Shown here: in pieces, positions 1 to 9,800 of the stretch
Layout of the letters: every line of letters starts with the position of its first letter
How positions within the stretch are numbered: the stretch's first letter is position 1
Source of the DNA: Candidatus Manganitrophaceae bacterium
GTDB taxonomy: Bacteria > Nitrospirota > Nitrospiria > SBBL01 > JAADHI01
Length of the DNA stretch: 64,000 nucleotides
NCBI GenBank assembly: GCA_012960925.1
Contig: DUAG01000048.1
Location: 26,325-90,324, forward strand
Reading direction: 5' to 3'
Notes under the pieces: model-generated
Told to the model about the DNA's origin: nothing
Databases searched by the model: none
The model's input: only the letters and a program-made list of their open reading frames with translations
Translations under genes and position numbers: made by a program

Positions 1-32
1 CCCATTAGGTAATTATCTGGTAAAATTGAAAT

Positions 33-172
33 GTAACGACTCATCACACCCCTCTTCCCCTCCAGGGTGGCGTTTCTGTGGTGCTCGAATCCTCACGTAT
101 AACCCATACGCTTCGGTTCTGCGCTCCTCGTGCCTTTCCCTGAAGCAAAATAGTGGCATGCTGAATCGTTAC
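33..172. repeat. Repeat family B, copy 1
   Basis: Non-coding element of about 140 bp. It begins GTAACGACTCA and ends TGAATCGTTAC, which form an imperfect inverted pair. The interior carries the shared segments TGTGGTGCTCG, CCTCACGTA and GCTCCTCGTGCCT, also seen in the copies at 40078 and 44316. Read by eye on both strands. The upstream neighbour lies outside the window. Confidence 0.75.
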
Positions 173-201
173 ATTAGGAATATCGACCTCTTGAGGCCCC
201 T

Positions 202-1950
202 ATGCAAATGAACCTTCTGACGGGCATTGCCGTCAGCATTATCTTTGCGACCCTTTCCGCCCTCGTCGCGAAGCGATTCAAGCAGCCGCTCATCCTCGGT
301 TATATCGTCGGCGGCATTCTTCTTGGCCACAATATGGGCTTTGGTATCATCTCGGATGAAGGCAGTATTGAGATGATCTCAGAGATCGGCCTGATCCTGC
401 TGCTCTTCATTATCGGCCTCGAAATCAACGTAACCAAACTGGCCGCCGCGGGAAAGATGGTCGGCATCGCGGGAACCGTCCAGTTTTTCGGCACAATCCT
501 GCTCGGATTCGGCTTCTTTCACTACCTCGGCTTTTCCTCCGGGATGACAAAGTTCAACATCGGTTATCTGGCCCTGGCCCTCTCCCTCAGTTCTACGATG
601 ATCGTCGTCAAAATTCTTCATGACCAGCATGATATCGACTCTCACGCGGGGCGGGTAACGCTCGGCATTCTGATCTTTCAGGATATCTGGGCGATTATCT
701 TTCTGACCATCCAGCCCAATCTCTTAAACCCTGAGATTATTGGCATTTTCAACTCTTTTCTCTCCGCGATGGGCCTTCTCTTCTCCTGTTTTCTGGTCAG
801 CAAGCACATCCTTCCAAAACTCTATGCCTTCATTGCCAAGTCTCCCGAGTTGATGCTCATTACTTCGATTTCCTGGTGCTTCCTGGTCTCCGGAACCGCA
901 AATGCCGTCGGTCTTTCCAAGGAAATGGGGGCCCTTGTTGCCGGACTTTCGATTGCCGCTTTTCCGTACAGCATAGATGTTATTGCGAAAATCACCGGGA
1001 TACGGGATTTTTTCATTACCCTGTTCTTTGTCTCACTCGGTTTAAAGGCCCCTTCGCTGACCCCCTACCTCGTCATCGTTGCACTCTCCTTAACGGCCTT
1101 CGTTCTCGCAAGCCGTCTTCTTACCCTTCTGCCGGCACTCCTGGCCCTGAAGCTTGACCTGCGGACCGGACTTCTGACTTCAATCAATCTTTCTCAAGTC
1201 AGTGAGTTTTCGATGGTCATCGTCACCCTCGGATTCTCCTACGGACATGTTAGCGAGGAGGTTGTCCAAATCATCATCCTCAGCCTTGTCCTGAGTTCGA
1301 TTCTGTCCACCTATCTCATCCTTGCAAAGGAACACCTGGTCAGTTGGGTTGTCTGGCAAGTCAAAGGCCTTTCCGGGCAGAATAAGGAAAAATCGACCCT
1401 TCCCATTGCAAAAAAGGAGAAGAAAGGGATTGTTCTTCTTGGATTTTTCAAAGAGGCGAGTCCTTTTCTGCATCGGATCAACGAAGAAATGCCGAGCCTC
1501 AAGGATAGCCTGTTTGTGATCGATTTCAACCCTCAGACGCTGGCGCTGCTTAAAAAATACGAGGTTGATTGTGTTTATGGAGACATCGCCCATCCGGAAA
1601 CCTTAAGACATGCCGGGATCGAAGGGGCAAACCTAGTGATCTCAACGATATCAGACAGCTTTCTACAGGGGACCTCTAATCTGAGATTGCTGAAGCAGGT
1701 GAAGATGCTCTCACCCGAAAGCCGTGTCATTGTGACCTCGGACTCATTGCGCGGCGCGCAGACTCTTTATGATGCCGGAGCCGATTATGTTCTCCTCCCC
1801 CGCCTCCTCTATGCGAGACACATCTTCGATATTGTCCAGACCTACCTTGTGAATGGACTGGATGCCACGCGCGAATCGCAGATTCAGGACATTTTTAAGG
1901 ATCCGGTCTCGGAATACCGACCCGACACTGCTGTCCCCAAAATAAGTTGA
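202..1950 (+). CDS. CPA2-family monovalent cation:proton antiporter (KefB-like) with C-terminal RCK domain
   Basis: Inner-membrane antiporter of 582 aa. Residues 1 to about 385 are a run of hydrophobic helices with the family-typical acidic segment GLILLLFIIGLEI near residue 67 and the polar ALSLSSTMIVVK stretch near residue 125. Residues from about 405 on form a soluble Rossmann-like TrkA-N/RCK domain, as in KefB/KefC and their relatives, which exchange K+ or Na+ for H+. The nucleotide-binding glycine motif is degenerate (GIVLLGFF), so NAD binding is uncertain. ATG at 202 follows a GAGG ribosome binding site; an in-frame ATG at 208 is possible. The stop codon lies inside the -35 box of the next tRNA promoter. 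Which ion it carries cannot be told from sequence. Confidence 0.88.
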   Translation: MQMNLLTGIAVSIIFATLSALVAKRFKQPLILGYIVGGILLGHNMGFGIISDEGSIEMISEIGLILLLFIIGLEINVTKLAAAGKMVGIAGTVQFFGTILLGFGFFHYLGFSSGMTKFNIGYLALALSLSSTMIVVKILHDQHDIDSHAGRVTLGILIFQDIWAIIFLTIQPNLLNPEIIGIFNSFLSAMGLLFSCFLVSKHILPKLYAFIAKSPELMLITSISWCFLVSGTANAVGLSKEMGALVAGLSIAAFPYSIDVIAKITGIRDFFITLFFVSLGLKAPSLTPYLVIVALSLTAFVLASRLLTLLPALLALKLDLRTGLLTSINLSQVSEFSMVIVTLGFSYGHVSEEVVQIIILSLVLSSILSTYLILAKEHLVSWVVWQVKGLSGQNKEKSTLPIAKKEKKGIVLLGFFKEASPFLHRINEEMPSLKDSLFVIDFNPQTLALLKKYEVDCVYGDIAHPETLRHAGIEGANLVISTISDSFLQGTSNLRLLKQVKMLSPESRVIVTSDSLRGAQTLYDAGADYVLLPRLLYARHIFDIVQTYLVNGLDATRESQIQDIFKDPVSEYRPDTAVPKIS

Positions 1951-1975
1951 CACCAACCCGGGATTTCTATACGAT
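1947..1975 (+). promoter_or_regulatory. Sigma-70 promoter of tRNA-Val
   Basis: TTGACA (1947-1952), a 17-nt spacer, then TACGAT (1970-1975). A start point near 1982 would sit about 12 nt before the tRNA. The -35 box overlaps the TGA stop codon of the antiporter gene. Confidence 0.7.
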
Positions 1976-1993
1976 GTATTATTTGCCCTGCAT

Positions 1994-2068
1994 AGGCGCG
2001 TAGCTCAGGGGGAGAGCGCTTGCTTGACACGCAAGAGGTCGGCGGTTCGAAACCGCCCGTGCCTACCA
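1994..2068 (+). tRNA. tRNA-Val (anticodon GAC)
   Basis: A full cloverleaf can be drawn. The 7-bp acceptor stem is AGGCGCG with CGTGCCT (one G-T pair), followed by a D arm with TAGCTC/GAGC. The anticodon stem CTTGC/GCAAG encloses the loop TTGACAC, giving anticodon GAC (valine). The T arm is GGCGG-TTCGAAA-CCGCC. The 3' ACCA end is encoded. It has its own promoter upstream and a hairpin terminator downstream. Confidence 0.95.
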
Positions 2069-2121
2069 TGACGCCATCAGAAGCGTTGCTCTACGAACGC
2101 ACACGATGTACAGACGGACTC

Positions 2122-2158
2122 AAGGCATCAGGCGGGACGAGATGATGCCTTTTTTATG
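2122..2158 (+). terminator. Rho-independent terminator after tRNA-Val
   Basis: AAGGCATCA (2122-2130) pairs with TGATGCCTT (2143-2151) around a 12-nt loop and is followed by a T run. It ends the tRNA transcript about 40 nt before thrS. A role as an attenuator for thrS is possible, but I saw no T-box elements. Confidence 0.75.
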
Positions 2159-2198
2159 TCTCATTCTCCATATGGATTAGAGACAACGGGAATAGCCT

Positions 2199-4112
2199 AT
2201 GGCAGAAGTTACCCTTAAATTTAAATCCCATAAAGCGCTTACGGTTGAAAAAGGGATTCCCTTCTTTAAGATCGTCAAAGCGCTTGAAAAGACAAAAGAT
2301 GTCGTCGGTGTCTGTGTCAATGGCGAACCCAGAGACCTTTCCGCAAGAGTTGAGGGGGATGCAGAGATTGAACTTCTGACTTTTGACGCCCCGGAAGGGG
2401 AAGAAATTTACCGGCACAGTTCTTCGCATTTAATGGCCCAGGCAGTGAAAGAGGTCTTCCCTTCGGCACAAATGGCAATTGGTCCGCCGATTAAGGATGG
2501 TTTTTATTACGATTTTGATTTTGAGCGGCCCTTTACTCCCGAAGATCTCAAAAAAATAGAGAAAAAAATGAAGGAGATTGTCAAACGTAACCTTCCCATC
2601 TCCCGGATGGAGTTGACCAAGGAGGTGGCGATCCAGTTGTTTCGTGAACGGCAGGAACCCTACAAGGTGGAATTGATTGAAGAGCTGGAAGATGTCCAGA
2701 TCTCGGCCTATCAGCAGGGAGATTTTATTGATCTCTGCACCGGCCCTCATCTTCCCTCCACCGGAAAAATCAAGGCGATCAAGCTACTCTCCAGCGCGGG
2801 CGCTTACTGGCGCGGGAGCGAAAAAAACAAGATGCTGCAGCGAATCTACGGAACCTCCTTTTCCAGAAGGGAAGACCTCGATGCCCATCTTAAAAACCTG
2901 GAAGAAATCAAGAAGCGAGACCATCGGCGGCTCGGGAAGGAGTTGGACCTCTTCTCGATCACGGACGAGATTGGCGCCGGGCTGGTTCTCTGGCATCCGA
3001 AAGGAGCCATCATTCGGAAGACCCTGGAGGATTTCTGGCGGGATGCCCATTTGAAGGCCGGATACGACCTCGTTTTTACCCCCCATATGGCAAAGCTGGA
3101 TCTCTGGAAGCAGAGCGGCCACCTTGAGTTCTATAAAGAGAACATGTACGCGCCGATGAAGGTGGACAATATCCCGTACGAAATCAAGCCGATGAACTGC
3201 CCTTTTCACATCCTGATTTATAAATCACGTCTTCGAAGTTACCGGGATCTCCCTTTCCGTTGGGCGGAGTTGGGAACCGTCTACCGCTACGAACGCTCCG
3301 GTGTGCTGCACGGACTGATGCGGGTTCGGGGCTTTACCCAGGATGATGCCCATCTCTTCTGCCGTCCCGACCAGATCGAGGCGGAGATCCTGAAGGTGCT
3401 TGATTTCACGACCTTTGTCCTGGGAACCTTCGGTTTTAAAGAATATGAGATCTACCTTTCCACGCGGCCCGATAAATATGTCGGAACCCTCGACCGTTGG
3501 GAGCAGGCGACCACGGCTTTGGAAGGGGCCTTGAAGCAGAAGGGACTTCCTTATGAGATTGATCCGGGCGAAGGGGTCTTCTACGGACCCAAGATTGATA
3601 TGAAGATCAAAGATGCCCTGGGGCGCTCCTGGCAATGCACGACGATACAGGTGGACTTCAATCTCCCGGACCGTTTCAAGATGTCCTATCGTGGCGAGGA
3701 TGGCCAGGCGCATCAGCCTATTATGATCCACCGGGCCTTGATGGGGTCGATCGAGCGCTTCTTTGGTGTCCTGATCGAACATTACGCCGGGGCCTTTCCG
3801 CTCTGGCTTGCTCCGGTTCAGGCTAAGGTCATTCCGATTACAGAACGCCAGAAGGAATATGCCGAGGCGATCAAGGCCCGGCTTCATGAGGCTGGCATTC
3901 GGGTCGAGGTTGATCAGCGAAATGAAAAAATGGGACTGAAGATCCGGGAGGCCCAACTGATGAAGATCCCGTATATGCTGGTGGTGGGAGACCGGGAGGC
4001 AGAAGATCAGACACTTTCCGTCCGGAACCGGCGTGGCGAAAACAGTCTGATGGAGATCGATGCCTTCCTCAATCAACTCCAGGGGGAGATTGAGGCGCAG
4101 AAGATCCAATAG
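2199..4112 (+). CDS. thrS: Threonyl-tRNA synthetase
   Basis: Class II aminoacyl-tRNA synthetase of 637 aa (family about 640). It charges tRNA-Thr in the cytoplasm. An N-terminal TGS domain (about 1-62) is followed by the editing/SAD domain with HSSSHLMAQAV near residue 73 and TGPHLPSTG near 185. The catalytic core has the zinc-site cysteine in KPMNCPFH near residue 333, and motif 2 with RYERSG. The C-terminal anticodon-binding domain ends in IPYMLVVGDRE. It is the first gene of the classic thrS-infC-rpmI-rplT cluster. The start follows a weak purine-rich site (GGGAATAGCCT). Confidence 0.97.
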   Translation: MAEVTLKFKSHKALTVEKGIPFFKIVKALEKTKDVVGVCVNGEPRDLSARVEGDAEIELLTFDAPEGEEIYRHSSSHLMAQAVKEVFPSAQMAIGPPIKDGFYYDFDFERPFTPEDLKKIEKKMKEIVKRNLPISRMELTKEVAIQLFRERQEPYKVELIEELEDVQISAYQQGDFIDLCTGPHLPSTGKIKAIKLLSSAGAYWRGSEKNKMLQRIYGTSFSRREDLDAHLKNLEEIKKRDHRRLGKELDLFSITDEIGAGLVLWHPKGAIIRKTLEDFWRDAHLKAGYDLVFTPHMAKLDLWKQSGHLEFYKENMYAPMKVDNIPYEIKPMNCPFHILIYKSRLRSYRDLPFRWAELGTVYRYERSGVLHGLMRVRGFTQDDAHLFCRPDQIEAEILKVLDFTTFVLGTFGFKEYEIYLSTRPDKYVGTLDRWEQATTALEGALKQKGLPYEIDPGEGVFYGPKIDMKIKDALGRSWQCTTIQVDFNLPDRFKMSYRGEDGQAHQPIMIHRALMGSIERFFGVLIEHYAGAFPLWLAPVQAKVIPITERQKEYAEAIKARLHEAGIRVEVDQRNEKMGLKIREAQLMKIPYMLVVGDREAEDQTLSVRNRRGENSLMEIDAFLNQLQGEIEAQKIQ

Positions 4113-4180
4113 GAAATTTTGGGACTTGATCAGAGAGGAGAAATATTCTATATTGATGGAATTGATGAAGGAGGTCTTTT

Positions 4181-4699
4181 ATCGCTTCTAGGTTAAAGGT
4201 AAACAAGCAGATCCGGGTAACGGAAGTCATGGTGATTGCGGCCGATGGAGAGCAGTTGGGCTCCATGACGGTTCTGGAGGGTATTGCCAAAGCGGAGGAG
4301 TCTGGTTTTGACTTGGTAGAGGTCGCGCCCACCTCCCGTCCTCCAGTTTGCCGGATAATGGATTATGGGAAATACAAGTATGAACAGAGCCGGAAAGACC
4401 GTGCGGTAAAATCCCACCAGAAGGGGGGACATCTCAAGGAAGTGAAGTTCAGGCTCTTTACAGGGGAGCATGACCTCGACTTTAAGGTGAAGCACGCGCA
4501 GGATTTCCTGGAAGAGAGAAACAAGGTGAAGGTGACGCTCATGTTCCGCGGAAGGGAAATGCCTTACCGGGAAAAGGGCTGGGCCATCATGACAAAGATA
4601 CAGGAAAAACTTCAAGACGTGGGACAGCCCGAATACCCGCCCAAGCTGGAGGGTCGGAACATGGTGATGATCCTGGCCCCGAAATCAACAAAGGAGTAA
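4181..4699 (+). CDS. infC: Translation initiation factor IF-3, ATC start codon
   Basis: IF-3 of 172 aa, which binds the 30S subunit, prevents premature 50S joining and checks the start codon. The first in-frame ATG (4229) is too late because the conserved N-terminal strand ([21 protein letters not shown]) lies upstream of it. In the same frame an ATC at 4181 sits 5 nt after a strong AAGGAGGT (4168-4175). IF-3 genes commonly use rare AUU/AUC starts for autoregulation, so I take ATC as the start. Downstream the family block [15 protein letters not shown] is present, followed by the C-terminal domain. The gap to rpmI is 2 nt. Confidence 0.93.
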   Translation: MASRLKVNKQIRVTEVMVIAADGEQLGSMTVLEGIAKAEESGFDLVEVAPTSRPPVCRIMDYGKYKYEQSRKDRAVKSHQKGGHLKEVKFRLFTGEHDLDFKVKHAQDFLEERNKVKVTLMFRGREMPYREKGWAIMTKIQEKLQDVGQPEYPPKLEGRNMVMILAPKSTKE

Positions 4700-4701
4700 G
4701 A

Positions 4702-4902
4702 ATGAAGAATAAAATTAAGACGCATCGGGGCGCGGCGAAACGATTTAAGATATCCGGAACCGGGAAAGTCATGCGCAAGCAGGCGGGGACGCAACATTTA
4801 CTCGTCCACAAGAGCGGGAAACGGAGGCGGAATCTTCGCGGGGCGGTCCTGGTGTCCAAGGGTGAAGCAAAAACAATTAAAAGACTTCTTCCGAACGGGT
4901 AA
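4702..4902 (+). CDS. rpmI: 50S ribosomal protein L35
   Basis: A 66-aa, highly basic protein with the L35 pattern [19 protein letters not shown] near the N-terminus and [14 protein letters not shown] in the middle. It is a structural protein of the large subunit. It starts 2 nt after infC and lies in the standard infC-rpmI-rplT order, so it is almost certainly co-transcribed with them. The infC end supplies an AAGGAG ribosome binding site. Confidence 0.97.
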   Translation: MKNKIKTHRGAAKRFKISGTGKVMRKQAGTQHLLVHKSGKRRRNLRGAVLVSKGEAKTIKRLLPNG

Positions 4903-4957
4903 AGTAAGAAGTAAGCCACACGGCAATTGTTATCGGTAATTTTTAAGGAGAAGTAGA

Positions 4958-5317
4958 ATGCCAAGAGCAAAAGGAGGCCCCAAAACCCGGCATCGGCGGA
5001 ACGACCGCCTCAAGATGGCCAAGGGATATTTCGGGGGGAAAAGCAAACTTTATCGGTCCGCGACTGAGGCGGTTGACAAATCGCTCCTCTATGCCTATCG
5101 GGATCGTAGGACCAAAAAACGGAACTTCAGGCGGTTGTGGATTGCAAGAATCAACGCGGCCGCACGAAGCCACGGTATGACCTACAGTCGCTTCATTGAA
5201 GCACTGAAAAAGGCCGGAATTTCGCTCAACCGAAAGGTTTTGGCTGAAATCGCTGCAGGCGATGCCGCCACCTTCACGCAAATCATCGAATCGGTTCAGG
5301 CAAAGGCGAAGGCGTAA
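4958..5317 (+). CDS. rplT: 50S ribosomal protein L20
   Basis: A 119-aa 23S rRNA-binding assembly protein with [16 protein letters not shown] near the N-terminus and [23 protein letters not shown] in the middle, typical of L20. An AAGGAG site precedes the ATG. It is the last gene of the translation operon; a strong hairpin terminator lies about 110 nt downstream. In other bacteria L20 or IF-3 autoregulates this operon. I did not identify the RNA element here. Confidence 0.97.
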   Translation: MPRAKGGPKTRHRRNDRLKMAKGYFGGKSKLYRSATEAVDKSLLYAYRDRRTKKRNFRRLWIARINAAARSHGMTYSRFIEALKKAGISLNRKVLAEIAAGDAATFTQIIESVQAKAKA

Positions 5318-5425
5318 AAAGATAAACCTGGCCTTCGTCAAAGGCGTCCTCAGGCAGACGATGGCACACCCACACTCTAGATCTTCCGACAGGTTCCTAG
5401 ATTGCTGAAGTGCTAAGAGCAAAAT

Positions 5426-5466
5426 AAGGCGGTTTTACCCCCTCCCCGGGAAAAAACCGCCTTTTA
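5426..5466 (+). terminator. Rho-independent terminator of the thrS-rplT operon
   Basis: AAGGCGGTTTT (5426-5436) pairs perfectly with AAAACCGCCTT (5453-5463) around a 16-nt loop. A short T tract lies within and after the right arm. Confidence 0.85.
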
Positions 5467-5519
5467 AGTGTCCTTCTTACCCTGCCTTAAAAAGACCTAC
5501 AAAACAGGAGTATAGATTT

Positions 5520-6776
5520 ATGGACTTATTGAGCATTATTGCACTTCTGGTGACAATGTCTGCGCTCTTTAGCTACATCAACTACCGATTCTTAAAGCTC
5601 CCGATGTCCATCGGGGTGATGATACTTGCCCTGTGTCTGTCCTTTGGTCTTATCCTCACGGAAGCGTTTATCCCTGGGATAGAAGAGAATGCCAGAACCC
5701 TCCTGGGGAATATTGATTTCGAGAAATTCCTGATGCGGGGGATGTTGGGTTATCTCCTTTTTGCCGGGGCGCTGCATGTCAATATTAATGACCTTCGGGA
5801 ACAAAAGTGGATCATCTCAAGCCTCGCAAGTTTCGGGGTCATCGCCTCGACCTTGATTGTCGGATTTTTCACCTCTTTTGTTTTTGACCTTCTTGATCAG
5901 GATGTCCCGTTTATCTATTGCCTCCTGTTTGGTTCCCTTATTTCTCCCACCGACCCGATTGCAGTACTCAGTATTTTGAAGGCAGCCAAGGCCCCCAAAG
6001 GCCTGGAAACAAAGATTGCGGGAGAGTCTCTTTTTAACGACGGTATTGGGGTTGTGGTTTTCACGGTTCTCCTCGGACTGATTGACGGCAATCATACGCT
6101 CGATCCTGGGCATGTGATTCTGTTCCTGCTTGAAGAGGCCTTGGGCGGCGCTGTTCTCGGAGGCCTGCTCGGTTGGATTGCCTACAAGATGTTGAAGTCG
6201 GTTGATCATTATCATGTCGAAATTCTTATCACCCTGGCGCTGGTGATGGGGGGATATGAGCTGGCCGCCGCCCTCCATACCTCTCCTGCGATTACGGTGG
6301 TTGTGGCCGGACTGCTCATCGGGAACCGGGGGCGTCTCCTTGCCATGTCCGATAAAACGCGGGAACGTCTCGATACCTTCTGGGAATTGGTCGATGAAAT
6401 ACTGAATGCCTCACTTTTTGTCCTGCTCGGTCTGGAGATATTGGTTTTGAACTTTACATTAGGATATTTTGTAGCGGGATTAATCATGATCCCGCTCGTC
6501 CTCCTTTCCCGATTTGTGACCGTGAGCATTCCGATTTTTGCTCTGAGGACCTTCAGGACCTTCTCCCCGGGTGTGATAAAGATACTGACCTGGGGAGGAT
6601 TACGGGGCGGCATTTCTGTGGCATTGGCGCTCTCTCTGCCTTCAGGTCCATCACGCGACGTCATCCTGGTCATGACCTATGCGGTGGTCATCTTCTCCAT
6701 CATCGTGCAAGGGCTGACGATCAAGAAACTCCTCCCTAAAGAAGAACCACGTATACAAAAGGCTCAGGACATTTGA
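5520..6776 (+). CDS. CPA1-family Na+(K+)/H+ antiporter (NhaP type)
   Basis: Polytopic inner-membrane exchanger of 418 aa with about 12 hydrophobic segments. Key family blocks are SLISPTDPIAVL near residue 140 and GESLFNDGIGVVVF near 168, which carry the ion-binding acidic residues, and WGGLRGGISVALALSLP near 360. It lacks the long cytoplasmic tail of plant-type members. A CAGGAG site precedes the ATG. It stands alone between a terminator and the lipid gene downstream. Together with the gene at 202 it gives this segment two unrelated cation/proton antiporters. Confidence 0.9.
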   Translation: MDLLSIIALLVTMSALFSYINYRFLKLPMSIGVMILALCLSFGLILTEAFIPGIEENARTLLGNIDFEKFLMRGMLGYLLFAGALHVNINDLREQKWIISSLASFGVIASTLIVGFFTSFVFDLLDQDVPFIYCLLFGSLISPTDPIAVLSILKAAKAPKGLETKIAGESLFNDGIGVVVFTVLLGLIDGNHTLDPGHVILFLLEEALGGAVLGGLLGWIAYKMLKSVDHYHVEILITLALVMGGYELAAALHTSPAITVVVAGLLIGNRGRLLAMSDKTRERLDTFWELVDEILNASLFVLLGLEILVLNFTLGYFVAGLIMIPLVLLSRFVTVSIPIFALRTFRTFSPGVIKILTWGGLRGGISVALALSLPSGPSRDVILVMTYAVVIFSIIVQGLTIKKLLPKEEPRIQKAQDI

Positions 6777-6861
6777 GATCCAATATTATATAATTCGCTC
6801 TGGAGAATCAGTATTCTGAGGGTTCCCCGTTGATATATGCCGTACTTGGAGGCAAGTCAGC

Positions 6862-9800
6862 ATGGCGACCGGAAAGTACAAAGATCTATTAAAATCACTC
6901 AGCTTTCAGTCCTTTCTCTGGACCCAGTTCCTGGGGGCCTTTAACGATAACGTCTGCAAAATCGTGGTCTCGATGGTGGCAGTGAACCTGGCGGTCAGCT
7001 CTGGTGGAGGAAGTGGAGATCTTCCTCTGGTGGGCGCCATTTTTATTCTCCCATTTTTTCTCTTCTCCGGATACGCTGGTCATCTGGCCGACGTCTACAG
7101 TAAGCGGACCGTCTTGGTCATCACAAAGTGTTTTGAAATTGTTTCGATGGGCTTGGCCCTCCTCGCTTTTCTTTCCGGTCGGATTGAATGGATGCTGGGC
7201 GTCCTCTTTCTGATGGCCCTTCAGTCGACCTTTTTCAGCCCGGCAAAATATGGCATCCTTCCTGAAATAATACCCGACAATAATTTGTCCCGTGCAAATG
7301 GTCTTTTGGAAATGAGCACTTTTCTGGCCATTATTCTCGGGACCTCCATCGGGAGCATGATGTTCGCCGCATGGAAGGACCGACTGTGGTTGATCAGTCT
7401 TTTTCTCATCTCCATCGCAGTGGTGGGATCATGGGTTAGTTTTGGTATATATAAGGTCCCGCCTTCGGGTATCCAAAAACCATTTCCACTGAACCCCTGG
7501 GGGGAAATTGCCAAAGGCATCAAGCGAATATACAGAGAGAAGGTTCTCTGGCATACGGTGTTGGCCATCTCCTATTTCTGGTTCCTGGGGGCCTTGCTCC
7601 AGATGAGCATTATTCTTTTTGGCAAAGAGGTGCTGGTCCTGGATGACTTTTGGGTTGGAATTCTGGGAACCTTTCTGGCCTTCGGTATTGGTGTCGGCAG
7701 TCTTGTGGCGGGTCGTCTCTCCGGCGACAAGGTGGAACTGGGGCTTGTCCCCCTGGGATCGATCGGTTTGGGCCTCTTTTCAATCTGGCTGGGGTTGTCT
7801 CCACCCTCTTATTTCCAGGCAGCAATGGCCCTCAGCCTGCTCGGATTTTCCGGCGGCCTCTTTATCGTGCCCCTGAATGCACTCATTCAGCAGAAAAGCG
7901 GTCGAGAAGAGAAGGGCCGGATCATTGCCACCACCAATTTCATGGACACGGGGGGGATCCTCCTGGCCTCCGCCGCCCTTTGGATTTTTCGTGATCTGCT
8001 GCAGGTCCAGGCAGACCGGATTATCATTGTTTTCGGGTTTTTTACACTCCTGGTGACGGTTTACATTCTGAGTGTCCTTCCGGACTTTCTGATCCGATTT
8101 GTTCTTTGGCTCCTGACACACACGATCTACCGAATTCGCATCCGAGGTCAGGAACATGTGCCCTTCCGGGGACCGGCCTTGCTTGTTTGTAACCATGTTT
8201 CTTTTGTAGACGGCCTGTTGGTGGGGGCCTGCGTACAGCGCTTCATCCGTTTTCTGGTCTTCAGCGGGTTCTTTGAGATAAAAGGGGTGGGGTGGTTTCT
8301 GAGGAAGATGAAGGCAATCCCGATCTCGGTGGGTAATCGGAGAGGTGTGGTTCAATCGATTGAACGGGCACGTGAGTCGCTCAAGCAGGGGCATGTGGTC
8401 TGTATCTTTGCCGAAGGGGCAATCAGTCGTACGGGGAATATGCTTTCATTCAAGAGGGGATTTGAGCGGATGGGGAAAGATCTTAATGTGCCGATCATTC
8501 CCGTCCATCTTGATGGTCTTTGGGGGAGCATTTTCAGCTTTGAAAAAGGGCGGTTCTTCTTCAAATGGCCGCGACAAATCCCCTATCCGGTGACGATCTC
8601 TTTTGGCTTACCTCTTCCGGCAAACGCCACGGCGCAAACAGTACGGCAGGCCGTGATGGAGCTTGGGAGCGAGGCGGTCAAATTTAGAAGGGCGAAAGAT
8701 GATCTCTTGCACTTTAAGTTTATTCGCTCGGCAAAATCCGCCTGGAAGCGGGGCTGTATGTCCGACTCGACCGGAAAGCGCTTGACCTATGGGAAGGCCT
8801 TGATCGGGGCCTTCCTTTTATCCCGCAGAATCCGGCGGAAATGTAGGAAAGAAGAGATGGTCGGGCTCATGCTTCCCTCCTCAGTGGGCGGAGCCCTTGC
8901 AAATATTGCCACTCTTCTGGCCGGAAAGGTTCCTGTGAATCTGAATTTCACAGCGGGCAAGGAGGCAATCGATTCCGCCGTTCAGCAATGTGGGATCAAG
9001 GCGGTTCTGACCTCTAGGGTGTTTGTCGCGAAAGCGAATCTTGAACATCGTGAGGAATTTATTTACCTTGAAGATCTTTTAAAAAAAATGAAGCCCGCCG
9101 AAAAAATTGTCCAGGCCATCCTTCTTTATCTCCTTCCGGGGCGATTGATTCAGAAAATCTATTGTCCGGAGAAGTCCGACCCGAACCACCTGGCGACCGT
9201 GATCTTTTCGAGCGGCAGCACGGGCGATCCAAAAGGGGTGATGCTCTCTCACCATAATGTGCTTTCAAATGTGGAGTCGCTCGCACAACTCTTTTGGGTG
9301 ACCCGAAAAGATACGATGATGGGGGTGCTACCTTTCTTCCATTCCTTCGGTTTTACCGGGACCCTCTGGTTCCCGCTCCTCTACGGATTCGGGGCCATTT
9401 ATCATCCGAATCCGATGGAAGCGAAAAAGGTCGGGGCCTTGGTCTTGCGACACAAGGCGACGATCCTGATCAGCACCCCGACCTTTTACAAGTCCTATAT
9501 CCGACGCTGCTCGAAAGAAGAATTCAGTTCCTTGCGGTATGCGATGGTGGGTGCCGAAAAGTTAAGAAAAGAAGTCGCCCTGGCATTCAGGGAAAAATAT
9601 GATCTCAGTCTGCTTGAGGGTTATGGATGTACTGAACTTGCGCCAGTGGTTTGTGTGAATGTCGAGGATGTGCATCATGGACCGGAATTTCAGAAGGATT
9701 CGATTCCTGAGACGGTCGGCCATCCGGTCCCGGGCGTTGCCCTGAAGGTGGTCGACCCGGATACGGGCGAGGTCCGACCGGTCGGGCAGGAGGGTTTACT

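Noticed and set aside
1884..2069. Minus-strand frame with MVGTGGFEPPTSCVSSK across the tRNA
   Set aside because: This is the well-known false product of reading a tRNA gene backwards; the cloverleaf for tRNA-Val explains the sequence.
2069..2198. T-box riboswitch before thrS
   Set aside because: Only a simple terminator hairpin is present; I could not find a specifier loop or the conserved T-box sequence.
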